Translations under genes and position numbers: made by a program
Shown here: one piece after another, positions 9,433 to 18,558 of the stretch
Numbering within the stretch: the stretch's first letter is position 1
Layout of the letters: each line of letters starts with the position of its first letter
Assembly: GCA_963930645.1 (NCBI GenBank)
Contig: OZ005653.1
Coordinates: 115,740,259-115,804,258 of the forward strand
Source: Salticus scenicus
Taxonomy: Eukaryota; Arthropoda; Arachnida; Araneae; Salticidae
Direction of reading: 5' to 3'
DNA length: 64,000 nucleotides
The notes under the pieces: generated by a model
Told to the model about the DNA's origin: nothing
What the model saw: the letters and a program-made list of their open reading frames with translations, nothing else
The model's database searches: none

Positions 9433-10589
9433 AGACTAAAAATTTCTGATCATTTCGTCTATCCAGGTTATTTGTTTAAAACTCATACGCATAACTCGGA
9501 AACCGCATTTATAGTTTAGGGATTTAGAAAATGGTTAATTTTTCGTTCTAGATTAAAGAAGTATATTTTTATTCTCAGTGAATATGTTTCCTGAGATAGC
9601 CATGCTTGAAGCTATCTTGGGAAGAGAATATTTCACTCCATTTACACTGCATACTGATACACCGTATGTCAGTTCGTCTTATACCATTCCTCCAAAAGTA
9701 GAACCTCCTCCAAAACCTCACTTATAGACTCCTCTGATCAACTCTTAAGAGCTTTCAAAAAAAAAAAAAAAAAACTCTCTAGGCAATTATCGACTTACTA
9801 CTTAAATAGGTCATTCGGGAGAATCACTTGAATAATCATCCCCACAAAACGTCATCTAAGATACTTACCAGCTACACTATAGCACCAAAACCTCACCGAA
9901 AATAAAAAACTCCGTTAGTATTGGCAACTGCCTGAAACTTGTATTTCCATCCGCAATTTTCATTACAATGATCGAATTCTGCCTAATACTTTACTTAAAC
10001 CTTGGAGGAATGGTATAAGAGGAGTTGGCATAGGAGCATGCAAATCCAATGAAGTTAACAGTTGAAACTAACAAGATAGCAGCAACAATAGCATAGCTAT
10101 AATAGTATTCATGGCGAATCTACCAAAACTTAAGTCGATGTGTGTTACTTAAAATTATCTGCGATTACGATTCTTCGTGTTTTCCCGGATATGTACTCTC
10201 CTGTCGTGTCATTTGACTGAATATTAAACCAACAAACATTCGATGGTGTTGCTGTTAGGGTTAATGCCAATACACTGCACTAGATTCCTGTGCTTGAGGC
10301 GGAGGCCCTCCTTGGAGTCTTTTTAAGGGTTCCTAGACCGTATTTATGGAAGTTTCGGAGAAAAACATAGAAAATTCCGAAAAGGATAGACCGACATGTG
10401 CGACATGGAATCGAAACGGTTACCTCACGTCTACCAGCTTTGAAAAAAGAACATCTTGGCCATTTAAAAAACATTCGAGCTAAGTAAACCTTGGAAGAAT
10501 TATATAAGAGGAGATGACATGTCCAGTAAAACATGGAGCCGAAATCGTAATCGCACAATTCATTATGTTACACAGTTACATAAGAAATT
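9433..10589. other. Repeat family A right part, then spacer with an inverted motif
   Basis: 9433-9600 aligns with about 25755-25895 (TCATTTCGTCTATCCAGG, CATACGCATAACTCGGAAA). Farther on, CTTATACCATTCCTCCAA near 9678 recurs inverted near 9999-10025, and a weaker form (CCTTGGAAGAATTATATAAGAGGAG) lies near 10490. No ORF here has recognisable features. Confidence 0.4.
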
Positions 10590-10777
10590 CTACATTGTTA
10601 TTGTAAAATCATATAATATAGATCATTCAGAACGAAAATCACTGTTCTTGGTCTCAAAGCTCTCAAATAAATATTAAATAAAGAAAATAACACAGTACTA
10701 GCCACTGTTTTGGTAGACTCAATATGGCTCATCCAGTAGCCGTAGTTGTTATCGTGGTAGCCCTCTTCAGTAACAGT
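10590..10777. repeat. Dispersed repeat family A, copy 2 (left part)
   Basis: Shares CACAGTACTAGCCA, GTAAAAT.ATATAAT and CTCAATATGG-type blocks with 970-1095. It is interrupted at 10778 by the piggyBac-type MITE. Confidence 0.5.
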
Positions 10778-10781
10778 TTAA

Positions 10782-11168
10782 CACTTAACGGACGGGTCCC
10801 ATAAACTTACGTTTTTCCATTGTGACTTCCCATGACAGGCCACGTAGATTTACGCTTTACCATTATGACTTTCTAGGACGGACCACATAGTATTTACGTT
10901 TTTGCTTGAATTTTCAGTATGCAGTGTTAATTTTTTATTTTGTGAAAATTGTGTTATATTTTTCTTGGTATCATTAGTTATATTACAATTTGTCTGTTGA
11001 TAGTACAGACTGACTATAATCTGACCATATTTTACAGAATAAACGTAAAACACAATATGTAAAAGAAACGCCTATAGGAGGAGTTATTTGTAAATGCATT
11101 ACACACGCAATGTGTAAAATACCCGGAAACCGAGAAAGGCAAAAGAAATTCAACCCGTCCGTTAAGTA
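10782..11168. mobile_element. piggyBac-type MITE
   Basis: The ends read CACTTAACGGACGGGT (left) and, inverted, TACTTAACGGACGGGT (right). TTAA lies directly outside on both sides (10778-10781 and 11169-11172), the signature target duplication of piggyBac elements. It is 387 bp with no transposase, so it is non-autonomous. The minus-strand 67-codon ORF inside has no motif. Confidence 0.7.
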
Positions 11169-11172
11169 TTAA

Positions 11173-11418
11173 TTCGGTTTCCCTCCATGATCATACGCCG
11201 TATGCCAATATATATTTTATCATTCCTCCTAGAAGTAATCATTTGTAAAACTTCGCAATTTTTGGCATCACTATGAAATTTGTCTTTGATTGCTTACAAT
11301 ATTAAAATTTTTGAAGTTGTCTTTTCAATTATTCATTTATTGATATTGTTTTCTCTTATTAGGACGCATTTTGATTTTTTTTTTTTTTTTTTAAATGTTC
11401 TTTCTTTTCTGTGATTTG
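11173..11418. other. Spacer with T-run
   Basis: AT-rich, with a T-tract near 11375-11391. No gene seen. Confidence 0.4.
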
Positions 11419-11634
11419 TTGGGTTGTTCGATAAATAATGTCGGTTTTTTTTTCCATGTTTTTCAAAGTGAATTTATTTATATTAATAACAAACATTAAT
11501 CAATGATATATTGACCATTTTGTTGGATGACCTTTTGCCATCTTTCGGTAAGTTAAAAAATTCCACGTTCGAAGAAGCCTTGGTTTTTAGAAGCGAAGGT
11601 TTTAAAAAACGACATTATTTATCGAACAACCCAA
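11419..11634. mobile_element. Mariner-type MITE
   Basis: 216 bp with terminal inverted repeats TTGGGTTGTTCGATAAATAA (identical at both ends for about 25 bp). TA follows the right end, but the left flank reads TG. No coding capacity. Confidence 0.65.
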
Positions 11635-12039
11635 TATAATTATTCTTTAACCACATTTCTTGCGACCAAGAGAGCCTCTGCGTCATTGCGGACTCAACAA
11701 GTTTAATATTAAAATAGGGATGATAACATTTGTCGTTGAGAGACAATAAGAGATAAGGGAGCACCGAATGACTGGATGTTTACTACATACCAACTTATCT
11801 GTCAATTTGTCACCCCTCCAAGCTTCTGTACTCATCCTGTTAGACGTAGGAAACATAGTTATACTACACCTTAATTTGAATTGTTACGTCACAATTGCAT
11901 ATAATTCCTAAAAGACTTTTTTTTTTCTTTTTTAAGTTAATCAGTTTTAATTATTTTTTAATCCATAGTTTTGCTCTTTGAATGGATTATAAGTGTTTTC
12001 CGAATGATAAATAATTTATCATTTCAAAATATTTAACTA
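11635..12039. other. Spacer
   Basis: No gene or clear repeat recognised. Confidence 0.4.
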
Positions 12040-12255
12040 TTGGGTTGTTCGGAAAGTAATTTCGTTATTCTCAGCAGATGACTTAATTGTATTTTTTTCA
12101 CACCATCATCTCAATTAAGCTGTATTACCATTATATATTGTGACAGCTGATATAGTAAGGTTTCCTTGTGAAAAAGTTCGTTTTATTCTGCTTAATAGAT
12201 TTTGTTTGCTGCCTTATCAAATAAAGAAAATATATTTGCTTTTTGCGCAGGTATA
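12040..12255 (+). mobile_element. Truncated mariner 5' end
   Basis: Starts with TTGGGTTGTTCGGAAAGTAA after a TA. Further in, GACAGCTGATATAGTAAGGT, TTTCCTTGTGAAAAAGTTCG and TTTTATTC are typical of the untranslated 5' region of irritans-type mariners. The transposase and right end are missing. Confidence 0.5.
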
Positions 12256-12295
12256 CTAACTTAATTTAAGTTTAATAATAATATATATTATAATA

Positions 12296-12481
12296 CAGTA
12301 AGACCCCGCTTAACGCTGCTTCATTTAGCGCTGTTTCGGTTTAGCGCTCTTTTATTTCCCCTGTGGATTCCCCGAAATTACTCGCAGCAGTACGGGAATT
12401 TCCTGAAATTGTGCACCCGCTGTTTCGCATTACGCTCTACTTTGATGGAACGTATCCCCCGCGTTAAGCGGGGTCTTACTG
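12296..12481. mobile_element. Pogo/Tigger-type MITE
   Basis: 186 bp bounded by TA. The terminal inverted repeats CAGTAAGACCCCGCTTAACG are perfect at both ends. The CAGTNNNACCCCG form is typical of pogo/Tigger-type elements. Non-coding. Confidence 0.7.
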
Positions 12482-12483
12482 TA

Positions 12484-13520
12484 CTTTACTTTCGAGATCT
12501 TTGTCAACATATAATAGGAAATTAATCTGTTATCTCAAAGTTTTTCGATCTCGGAGTGTTTTCGCAAGAACACCAAACGACAATAAATGAGGATTGGCTT
12601 TAAATTTAAAACTATCGAAAGAATTGCTTAAGGTAATATATTTTACTGTCGGATGTCTATATTAATTCAGAAGTGAAATAATCAGCTAATAATATTTCGC
12701 AAAATTAATTCCGTCGTAAAGAGGTTAATCGATTTTTATTGATTATTTGTAAAAGCTTTGTCTGAAATTAAAATAATGCTTTGTACGGTGTTTTTATACT
12801 ATTTTAAAAATTAATTTTAAAACTAAATGTTGATACGTAATGAGCTTTAATACATATTATATATATTTTTTAATTTTTCAAGCTTGAATTACCTGCAAAA
12901 CATGAAAATATATTTAAATATATTTAAAAAAGCAATTTTTTTAGTTAATTACTTTACAGTATTTAAAATGTTTTGTGCATTAAATATATTTTAAATATTC
13001 CACGCTTTTTTAAAAGTCAAATTCTAATTCATATTTTGATTGTATTTGATTTAAACAATCTAGGAAAGTAATAATAAATTACTAACTGAATAACTACTCC
13101 TTTACTAAAAAGTATTTTTTTTTTTTTAGTATATTATTTTTATAATTGAAGACATCGGATGAATTGGACAGTAAATAACTAACTAGCTTTTAAATTAGCC
13201 TCTTTAAAGATGTCAAATCAAAACCAAAACACTCTGTCACTGTACTTTGACTGAAATTAATGAAAAATAAAAAATTAAGTGAAAGCCAACAATTTAACAT
13301 AAAAAGGAAGATCATAAAAAAATGCTCAAAACGTGTATAATTAAATATTTATTTTATCCCGTTTTATACAGATTGCAACTCATTTCCAGATTGTTGTAAA
13401 GTAAATAAAAAAGTAAATATAAAAAAAAATTAAATAATATTCTAGGTTTTATTGAACGCATTTATTAATTCTTAAACATATTTTTCTTTTCCGGAAATTT
13501 ATGTAATTGATAGGAAAAAA
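12484..13520. other. AT-rich spacer
   Basis: Very AT-rich (homopolymers, TATATT blocks). No gene, RNA or repeat array recognised. Confidence 0.5.
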
Positions 13521-13786
13521 TATTCCTGCCTTAGATAAGAAGTACATTTTGAAGTTTCAATGTTTGTTACGAATGTCAGTATTTACTCAATTTAATGTAT
13601 ACGATAGAAGGTCCGAATTTTTCCCTTGTGAGAAATTACCTTTTTCTCAGTCCAAAAGACGTAACGTTCATACGTTACTGAATAACTTTAATCTAGATGT
13701 TCAGAAATAAAACTGGTGAATCCGCAGATCAAGTGCTTCAGCGTCATTTTTGAAAAGTGATAGTTCTTATTTATTACGTATCATTA

Positions 13787-13837
<51 letters not shown>

Positions 13838-14115
13838 CATACATACATACAAATATTCCAGCCTTAGATAAGAAGTACATTTTGAAGTTTCAATGTTTGT
13901 TACGAATGTCAGTATTTACTCAATTTATTGTATACGATAGAAGGTCCGAATTTTTCCCTTGTGAGAAATTAACTTTTTTTCAGTCCAAAAGACGTAACAT
14001 TCATGCGTTACTGAATAACTTTAATCTAGATGTTCACAAATAAAACTGGTGAATCCGCAGATCAAGTGCTTCAGCGTCATTTTTGCACAGTGATAGTTCT
14101 TATTTATTACGTATC

Positions 14116-14122
<7 letters not shown>
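13521..14122. repeat. 333-bp direct duplication ending in (TA)n
   Basis: 13521-13790 and 13854-14122 are nearly identical (GCCTTAGATAAGAAGTACAT, GTCCGAATTTTTCCCTTGTG, CAGATCAAGTGCTTCAGCGT). Each copy runs into a (TA)n tract (about 13792-13830 and 14118-14147). The first tract also has a (TACA)n tail. The LTR element at 14148 landed in the second tract. Confidence 0.8.
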
Positions 14123-14147
<25 letters not shown>

Positions 14148-14154
<7 letters not shown>

Positions 14155-14673
14155 GATCGGCATCCTGTTTCTCCCCCTAACCTTGCTTGCCGCTACCTGG
14201 AATCCCAAAGAAGCTGAGTTTCGACGGAGAGAACAGTATATGAGCGGAAGTTCGTACTTGTGACAAGAGACGACGTCACTTCCGGAACAACCGTTTTCAT
14301 CGTAGAGCGGAGAGCTCTGACGCAGAGAGAACAGCCGACGAACGGATTAAAAGGCATGCATAGCTAAAGGATGCATCGCTCTTCTTTTCTGGACGATACG
14401 TTTGGCCGTGCCGGGGTAAAGTACGAGACAGCGTACTTTGTGTTTCGAAATAGCTAAAAGCAAAGTAATAAGTAAATTGTTTATGCAACGAACTGACTTA
14501 TTTTAGACGAAATATTAAATGAACATTGGATCAGCAGAACTATTAGAATTCATACTAAAGTTATCTGTAAATAATTGTAAATACTATTAATTCTTTATTA
14601 AATTTTAAATGATTAAGTAATTAATTGAATTAGTAGTTTGTTTTTTGAAGGCCCACACAAGTTGGATATTACA
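14148..14673 (+). repeat. 5' LTR of the gag-protease element
   Basis: 526 bp, TGTAGTGG...ATATTACA. It differs from the 3' LTR by a 3-bp indel and roughly ten substitutions. Confidence 0.85.
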
Positions 14674-14693
14674 TATCAGAAGTGGGATTGAAC
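14674..14693 (+). promoter_or_regulatory. Primer binding site, tRNA-Leu-like
   Basis: TATCAGAAGTGGGATTGAAC directly follows the 5' LTR. It resembles the complement of the 3' end of animal tRNA-Leu (TGTCAGAAGTGGGATTCGAAC, from memory) with few differences, and it sits where minus-strand DNA synthesis would be primed. Confidence 0.5.
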
Positions 14694-15105
14694 GTTAATT
14701 TTTAGTTAACATCGCTCGTAATTGATTAGGATCGAGAATAAACTGTGAGTTTTTATTTGACTTAAACTTTGGATTGAACGCGATAAAGAATAGAATTATT
14801 TTTTACTTTTTTTAAAATATAAACTGAACTTTTTATTCTTAAAACCGTGATTCAACTAGTTGTGTCTGTTTCTACAAATGAGTGCCGAATTAGTTATGAT
14901 ATGCCATTCTACAACTATGTGGATTAAACCAAAATTTCAAGCTGGATAAGTGACAGGTCATAGTAAGCAACGAAGTATCTGCGAATTCTGCGAACAGCCA
15001 CGGATCATTTGGATGGAAGTTTCAATAAGAGATTTAGGATAATCAAGCATCGGCTGCGATTTTGGTTCTACAAAGGTACGTGTGATTTTGTTTTGTTGTT
15101 ATAAA
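14694..15105 (+). other. Untranslated leader of the gag-protease element
   Basis: About 410 bp between the primer site and the first ORF. GGTACGTG near 15075 resembles a splice donor, but I see no matching evidence for splicing. Confidence 0.4.
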
Positions 15106-15609
15106 ATGACTTCGCTTGGGGATATACCCAAGATTGGCGCTGCACTGAGGACTGAAAGCTATAGTAAGATTAAAATTCTGCATCGCTTTTTATTTAATGA
15201 TATAGGTGACAGAAAAAACCGATGCAGAATAAGAAAATTCATAGGATTTTACTTTGCCGTAGATGACGAAAATTATATAAAAAAACAAAAATTAATCGAC
15301 GAAAATTTTTCGTTGAATGAATTAATTATTATTTGTAATGTATTAAATGTCCCTTTTGATGGGAGCAAAAATGAACTGAGAGATCGATTGCTATTACATT
15401 TGTGTGACACGGAGTTGTTAAAACAAGAAAGTTCAGAAAATAATTCAGATGAGCAAGATTCTCAAAATGAATCGAGCAGTGAATCCGAAAGTAGTGGCGA
15501 TAATGGCATTGAAAAAATTGACTCCTCTGTGCAATGCCATATGAGCGATAATAAGTGCTATGAAAATGATTATGATTATGATAATGGTAAAATAAAAAAA
15601 AAAGTATAA
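15106..15609 (+). CDS. DEK-like (pseudo-SAP/SAP) protein encoded by an LTR element
   Basis: The open frame starts at an ATG at 15082; I prefer the ATG at 15106 (MTSLGDIPKIG) because similarity begins there. Residues about 3-100 align, from memory, with the DNA-binding SAF-box region of the chromatin protein DEK (human about 78-187). Matching landmarks are an IP-I start, LHRFLFN, FIGFYF, Y-KKQKLI, ICNVLNV and a SAP-like GSKNELRDRLLLHL. An acidic, Ser-rich, low-complexity tail follows (EQDSQNESSSESESSGD), ending GKIKKKV. DEK binds DNA and chromatin in the nucleus; a role here in bringing gag complexes to chromatin is inference. The stop lies just past a ten-A run. A one-base backward slip there would enter the gag frame, so this may be the N-terminus of a fusion protein. 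Confidence 0.6.
   Translation: MTSLGDIPKIGAALRTESYSKIKILHRFLFNDIGDRKNRCRIRKFIGFYFAVDDENYIKKQKLIDENFSLNELIIICNVLNVPFDGSKNELRDRLLLHLCDTELLKQESSENNSDEQDSQNESSSESESSGDNGIEKIDSSVQCHMSDNKCYENDYDYDNGKIKKKV
15594..15603 (+). promoter_or_regulatory. A10 run, candidate -1 frameshift site
   Basis: Ten A residues end the DEK-like frame three codons before its TAA. The -1 frame is open into the gag ORF. A AAA AAA is a known slippery heptamer type. A random indel in the A-run would look the same. Confidence 0.35.
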
Positions 15610-15620
15610 ATTGTAATAAT

Positions 15621-16151
15621 GTGAATTCTGGATCACTTGGTGCAACTGTTTCTTTCAATGATTTTGAAAATTCTATGTCTAAATTTAGCGGCGAACCGCA
15701 TGAAAATATTATTGAGTTTTTTTCTGAATTTGAAGAATTGTCAGTAATGTTTAATTTGAATGAGTTACAAAAAATAATTTTCTGTAAAAGGTCTTTGAGC
15801 GGAAACGCTCTGTTGTTTATAAGATCTGAAAAGGGATTATTGACTTACAGAAAATTAAAAAATGCACTTATTAATGAGTTCAAAATCGAGGTAAACTCTG
15901 CCTCTTTACACGAAATGTTAAGTAAAAAGAAAATGAAAACTAATGAAACAGTTACGGAATATTATTTTAAAATGCGTGAATTGTCAAAAAACGGGCACAT
16001 TGAAGATGCCGCGTTAATGCATTACGTGATCCAAGGAATAAATGATAAAAATGAAAATAAAGTTATTCTTTATGGGGCTAAAAATATGCGTGAATTCAAG
16101 GAAAAAATAAAATTATTTGAAATATATAAAAGAGACAACGAAAAAAATTAA
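15621..16151 (+). CDS. Gag (capsid-like) protein, Ty3/gypsy type
   Basis: 176 codons as given, but the first codon is GTG, so a eukaryotic start must come from frameshifting out of the upstream ORF or from the ATG at 15675 (MSKFSGEP). Typical gypsy-type gag signatures are F-G-P--N-IEFF-EFEEL near the start, then the SGNALLFIRS helix block, YRKLKNALINEF, and a TVTEYYFKMREL motif. Gag assembles the particle around element RNA in the cytoplasm. It ends at TAA 16149-16151, after which the same frame resumes as the zinc-knuckle/protease ORF ten bases later. So either a stop mutation splits one polyprotein or readthrough is used. The lineage within gypsy is not determined. Confidence 0.75.
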   Translation: MNSGSLGATVSFNDFENSMSKFSGEPHENIIEFFSEFEELSVMFNLNELQKIIFCKRSLSGNALLFIRSEKGLLTYRKLKNALINEFKIEVNSASLHEMLSKKKMKTNETVTEYYFKMRELSKNGHIEDAALMHYVIQGINDKNENKVILYGAKNMREFKEKIKLFEIYKRDNEKN

Positions 16152-16160
16152 CTTAATAGA

Positions 16161-17888
16161 ATGCATAAAGTGGAATATAGTACAAAACCGAAGCATATAA
16201 CCCATAATGTATATGAAAAATTTAATCCTAGAAATGATGTGAATAAACTATGCTACAATTGTGGTGAAAAAAACCACTTATCCAGGGACTGCCCCCATAA
16301 GGCCAAAGGCCTGAAATGTTTTTCCTGCAAACAGTACGGGCATAAAATTTCGGAGTGCCCAGGTTCAAAACCAGAAGTTGAGACATTATGTATTAGTGTA
16401 AATCAAAATATGAGTAAAATTATACAAGTAAATGATGTAAATTTCAGCGGTATAATAGACACAGGAAGTGAAGCAACATTGTTGCGTAAAAATTCTTTTG
16501 ATAAATTAAATATAAATACATTAAATACTATGAGTACTACTTTGAAGGGGATCGGGAAGAGTTCGATAAAACCATTAGGTTCATTCAGTGTTGATCTTAA
16601 AGTTGATGATTTTAAAAGTAAAACTGACATTTATGTTGTAGAAAATGACGTGATACCTTACGATATAATTATCGGCATGAATGTGCTGATGTTGGGTGAA
16701 ACAACAATTAATGATAAAGGTATTTTCATAAAAAATAAATCTGACACACTTGAAGTAAATTTAGTAACAGTACTCCCTGTAAATACATATCAAAACGAAA
16801 TTAAATCGAATGTTGTTATTGATACCCCCATTAACTTTGAGAACAAAAATTTTGAAAATTCCCCAGAAATAAATGAAACTTTGAATAATGCTAAAAAATG
16901 TGAAAATATAACCCCTCACCCTGTTATGCTGTCAAAAAAATCATTAGAATCTCCCGAAAAAGCCATAAGTGAAAATGACGATAAAGACGAAAATGACGAA
17001 AGTGATGACGATAAGATGCTTTTGAGGGACGAAAATAGTGGAAATGATGACAGTGAGGAAGAAGAGGAGCCTCGACGAAAGAAACAAGGTCAAACGAGTA
17101 TTTTCCAAATAGATGATAATAGTGATGAAGAGGAGGAGCCGCGTCGAAAGGGACGATGTCAGACGAATGTTTTCCGAATGAAGTTGCTAAACCCTGAAAA
17201 CACTTATTCGAAGAAAGATGAGAAACAAGTCCTACTTGAAAAAATTTCACAGTTAGCCGAAGAGTTCGAAAAGCTAAAAGAAAAAGTTGACGATAATTCC
17301 AGACTCCTTAAAAGGAATAAATCCAGAGAAAAGCCATCGACGATAAATTCCATCGAGTGTAAAAGACTAAATATCCCAAAAGAAAAGACTGCCAGTGTAA
17401 ATTTGAAAAAGTTATTCATCCCATCACTTCCATTGACGACCACGATTGGTGAAATAGCCATATTATTTCCCAAAGCTGTGCAAATAAAATTAGAAGTTTT
17501 CCCTACATATAAGACTGACATTATAGACTTTTCGACTGAATTTGATGCAACAGAGGCCTTAAAAGGCATTAAAACTGAAAATGATCGATTAGAGGGTCTC
17601 GAGTTCAAGTCCCAAAATAAGCCGCAAAGTAAAGATTTAAGTACACATATCAAAAAACAATCTTATAGAGTTAAAAAGAAAAATAGAGCAAAATGCATGT
17701 TGAGTGGACAACCACCCAAAACCGATACCATAGGCAACCAAGTTGCCGTAAACCCAAATTTGACTTTCTTTTGTGACTTTATAACAGCAAAAATGAAAAT
17801 TGATAATATTGATAAAAAAATAGAGATGGATGCCATGAAGGCTTCTATTGCACATCTACAAAAGCTAAGATCCTCAAATGTGGAATAA
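16161..17888 (+). CDS. Zinc-knuckle/aspartic protease with acidic tract, coiled coil and RRM-like C-terminus
   Basis: 575 codons. Two CX2CX4HX4C knuckles (residues 31-44 and 53-66) bind nucleic acid. A retropepsin active site, IIDTGSEATLL (Asp100-Thr-Gly), has a matching C-terminal strand PYDIIIGMNVL (167-176). Where pol proteins normally follow, there is instead an acidic Asp/Glu region (272-325) with a duplicated EEEEPRRK...Q-N/S-F unit, a predicted coiled coil (354-385), and a segment at about 415-485 with RRM-like layout (LFIPSLP, TTTIGEIAILFP, VQIKLEVF, DIIDFSTEFDATEAL). A basic region (497-512) follows. Acidic tract plus RRM recalls nucleolin, but homology is not shown. It lies in frame with gag across one stop. 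The missing RT/IN and the added RNA-binding domain are the unusual points. Confidence 0.7.
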   Translation: MHKVEYSTKPKHITHNVYEKFNPRNDVNKLCYNCGEKNHLSRDCPHKAKGLKCFSCKQYGHKISECPGSKPEVETLCISVNQNMSKIIQVNDVNFSGIIDTGSEATLLRKNSFDKLNINTLNTMSTTLKGIGKSSIKPLGSFSVDLKVDDFKSKTDIYVVENDVIPYDIIIGMNVLMLGETTINDKGIFIKNKSDTLEVNLVTVLPVNTYQNEIKSNVVIDTPINFENKNFENSPEINETLNNAKKCENITPHPVMLSKKSLESPEKAISENDDKDENDESDDDKMLLRDENSGNDDSEEEEEPRRKKQGQTSIFQIDDNSDEEEEPRRKGRCQTNVFRMKLLNPENTYSKKDEKQVLLEKISQLAEEFEKLKEKVDDNSRLLKRNKSREKPSTINSIECKRLNIPKEKTASVNLKKLFIPSLPLTTTIGEIAILFPKAVQIKLEVFPTYKTDIIDFSTEFDATEALKGIKTENDRLEGLEFKSQNKPQSKDLSTHIKKQSYRVKKKNRAKCMLSGQPPKTDTIGNQVAVNPNLTFFCDFITAKMKIDNIDKKIEMDAMKASIAHLQKLRSSNVE

Positions 17889-18035
17889 CTTAGCTGAAAA
17901 GCAAAAATATGAAAATTCTCAAAAATTGTAAATAGTATGTTATTATTTTGTGTTGCTTTTTGTTTGATTGTTTTTTTTTGTTTGTATTTTTCAGTGTGAC
18001 CGCCTGGAGGACCAGCCGGATGCAGGACGGCCGAA
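17889..18035 (+). other. Untranslated region before the 3' LTR
   Basis: 147 bp with T-rich stretches. A clean polypurine tract next to the LTR is not obvious (GGATGCAGGACGGCCGAA lies at the junction). Confidence 0.4.
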
Positions 18036-18558
18036 TGTAGTGGATCGGCATCCTGTTTCTCCCCCTAACCTTGCTTGCCGCTACCTGGAATCCCAAAGAA
18101 GCTGAGTTTCGACGGAGAGAACAGTATATGAGCGGAAGTTCGTACTTGTGACAAGAGACGACGTCACTTCCGGAACAACCGTTTTCATCGTAGAGCGGAG
18201 AGCTCTGCAGAGAGAACAGTCGACGAACGGATTACAAGGCATGCATAGCTGACGGATGCATCGCTCTTCTTTTCTGGACGATATGTTTGGCCGTGCCGGG
18301 TTAAAGTACGAGACAGCGTACTTTGTGTTTCGAAATAGCTAAAAGCAAAGTAATAAGTAAATTGTTTATGCAACGAACTGAATTATTTTAGACGAAATAT
18401 TAAATGAACATTGGATCAGCAGAACTATTAGAATTCATACTAACGTTATCTGTAAATAATTGTAAATACTATTAATTCTTTATTAAATTTTAAATGATTA
18501 AGTAATTAATTGAATTAGTAGTTTGTTTTTTGAAGGCCCACACAAGTTGGATATTACA
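18036..18558 (+). repeat. 3' LTR of the gag-protease element
   Basis: 523 bp, beginning TGTAGTGG and ending ATATTACA, followed by (TA)n. See 14148-14673. Confidence 0.85.

Larger units (their letters stand above)
14148..18558 (+). mobile_element. LTR retroelement with gag-protease, DEK-like and RRM-like domains, lacking RT
   Basis: Complete element of 4,411 bp. LTRs at 14148-14673 and 18036-18558 are about 98% identical by eye, beginning TGTAGTGG and ending ATATTACA. The insertion site is a (TA)n microsatellite on both sides. Internal ORFs in order: DEK-like (15106-15609), gag (15621-16151), and zinc knuckles plus protease with a long C-terminal extension (16161-17888). The internal region is only 3.36 kb. 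It contains no reverse transcriptase, RNase H or integrase motif in any supplied reading frame, so another element must supply them. Gag and protease resemble Ty3/gypsy types. Close LTRs imply recent mobility. Confidence 0.85.

Noticed and set aside
10280..10558. 92-codon minus-strand ORF
   Set aside because: Cys-containing but without any spaced motif; overlaps dispersed repeat sequence.
16924..17250. Minus-strand ORF rich in His
   Set aside because: Shadow of the acidic Glu/Asp tract of the plus-strand ORF.
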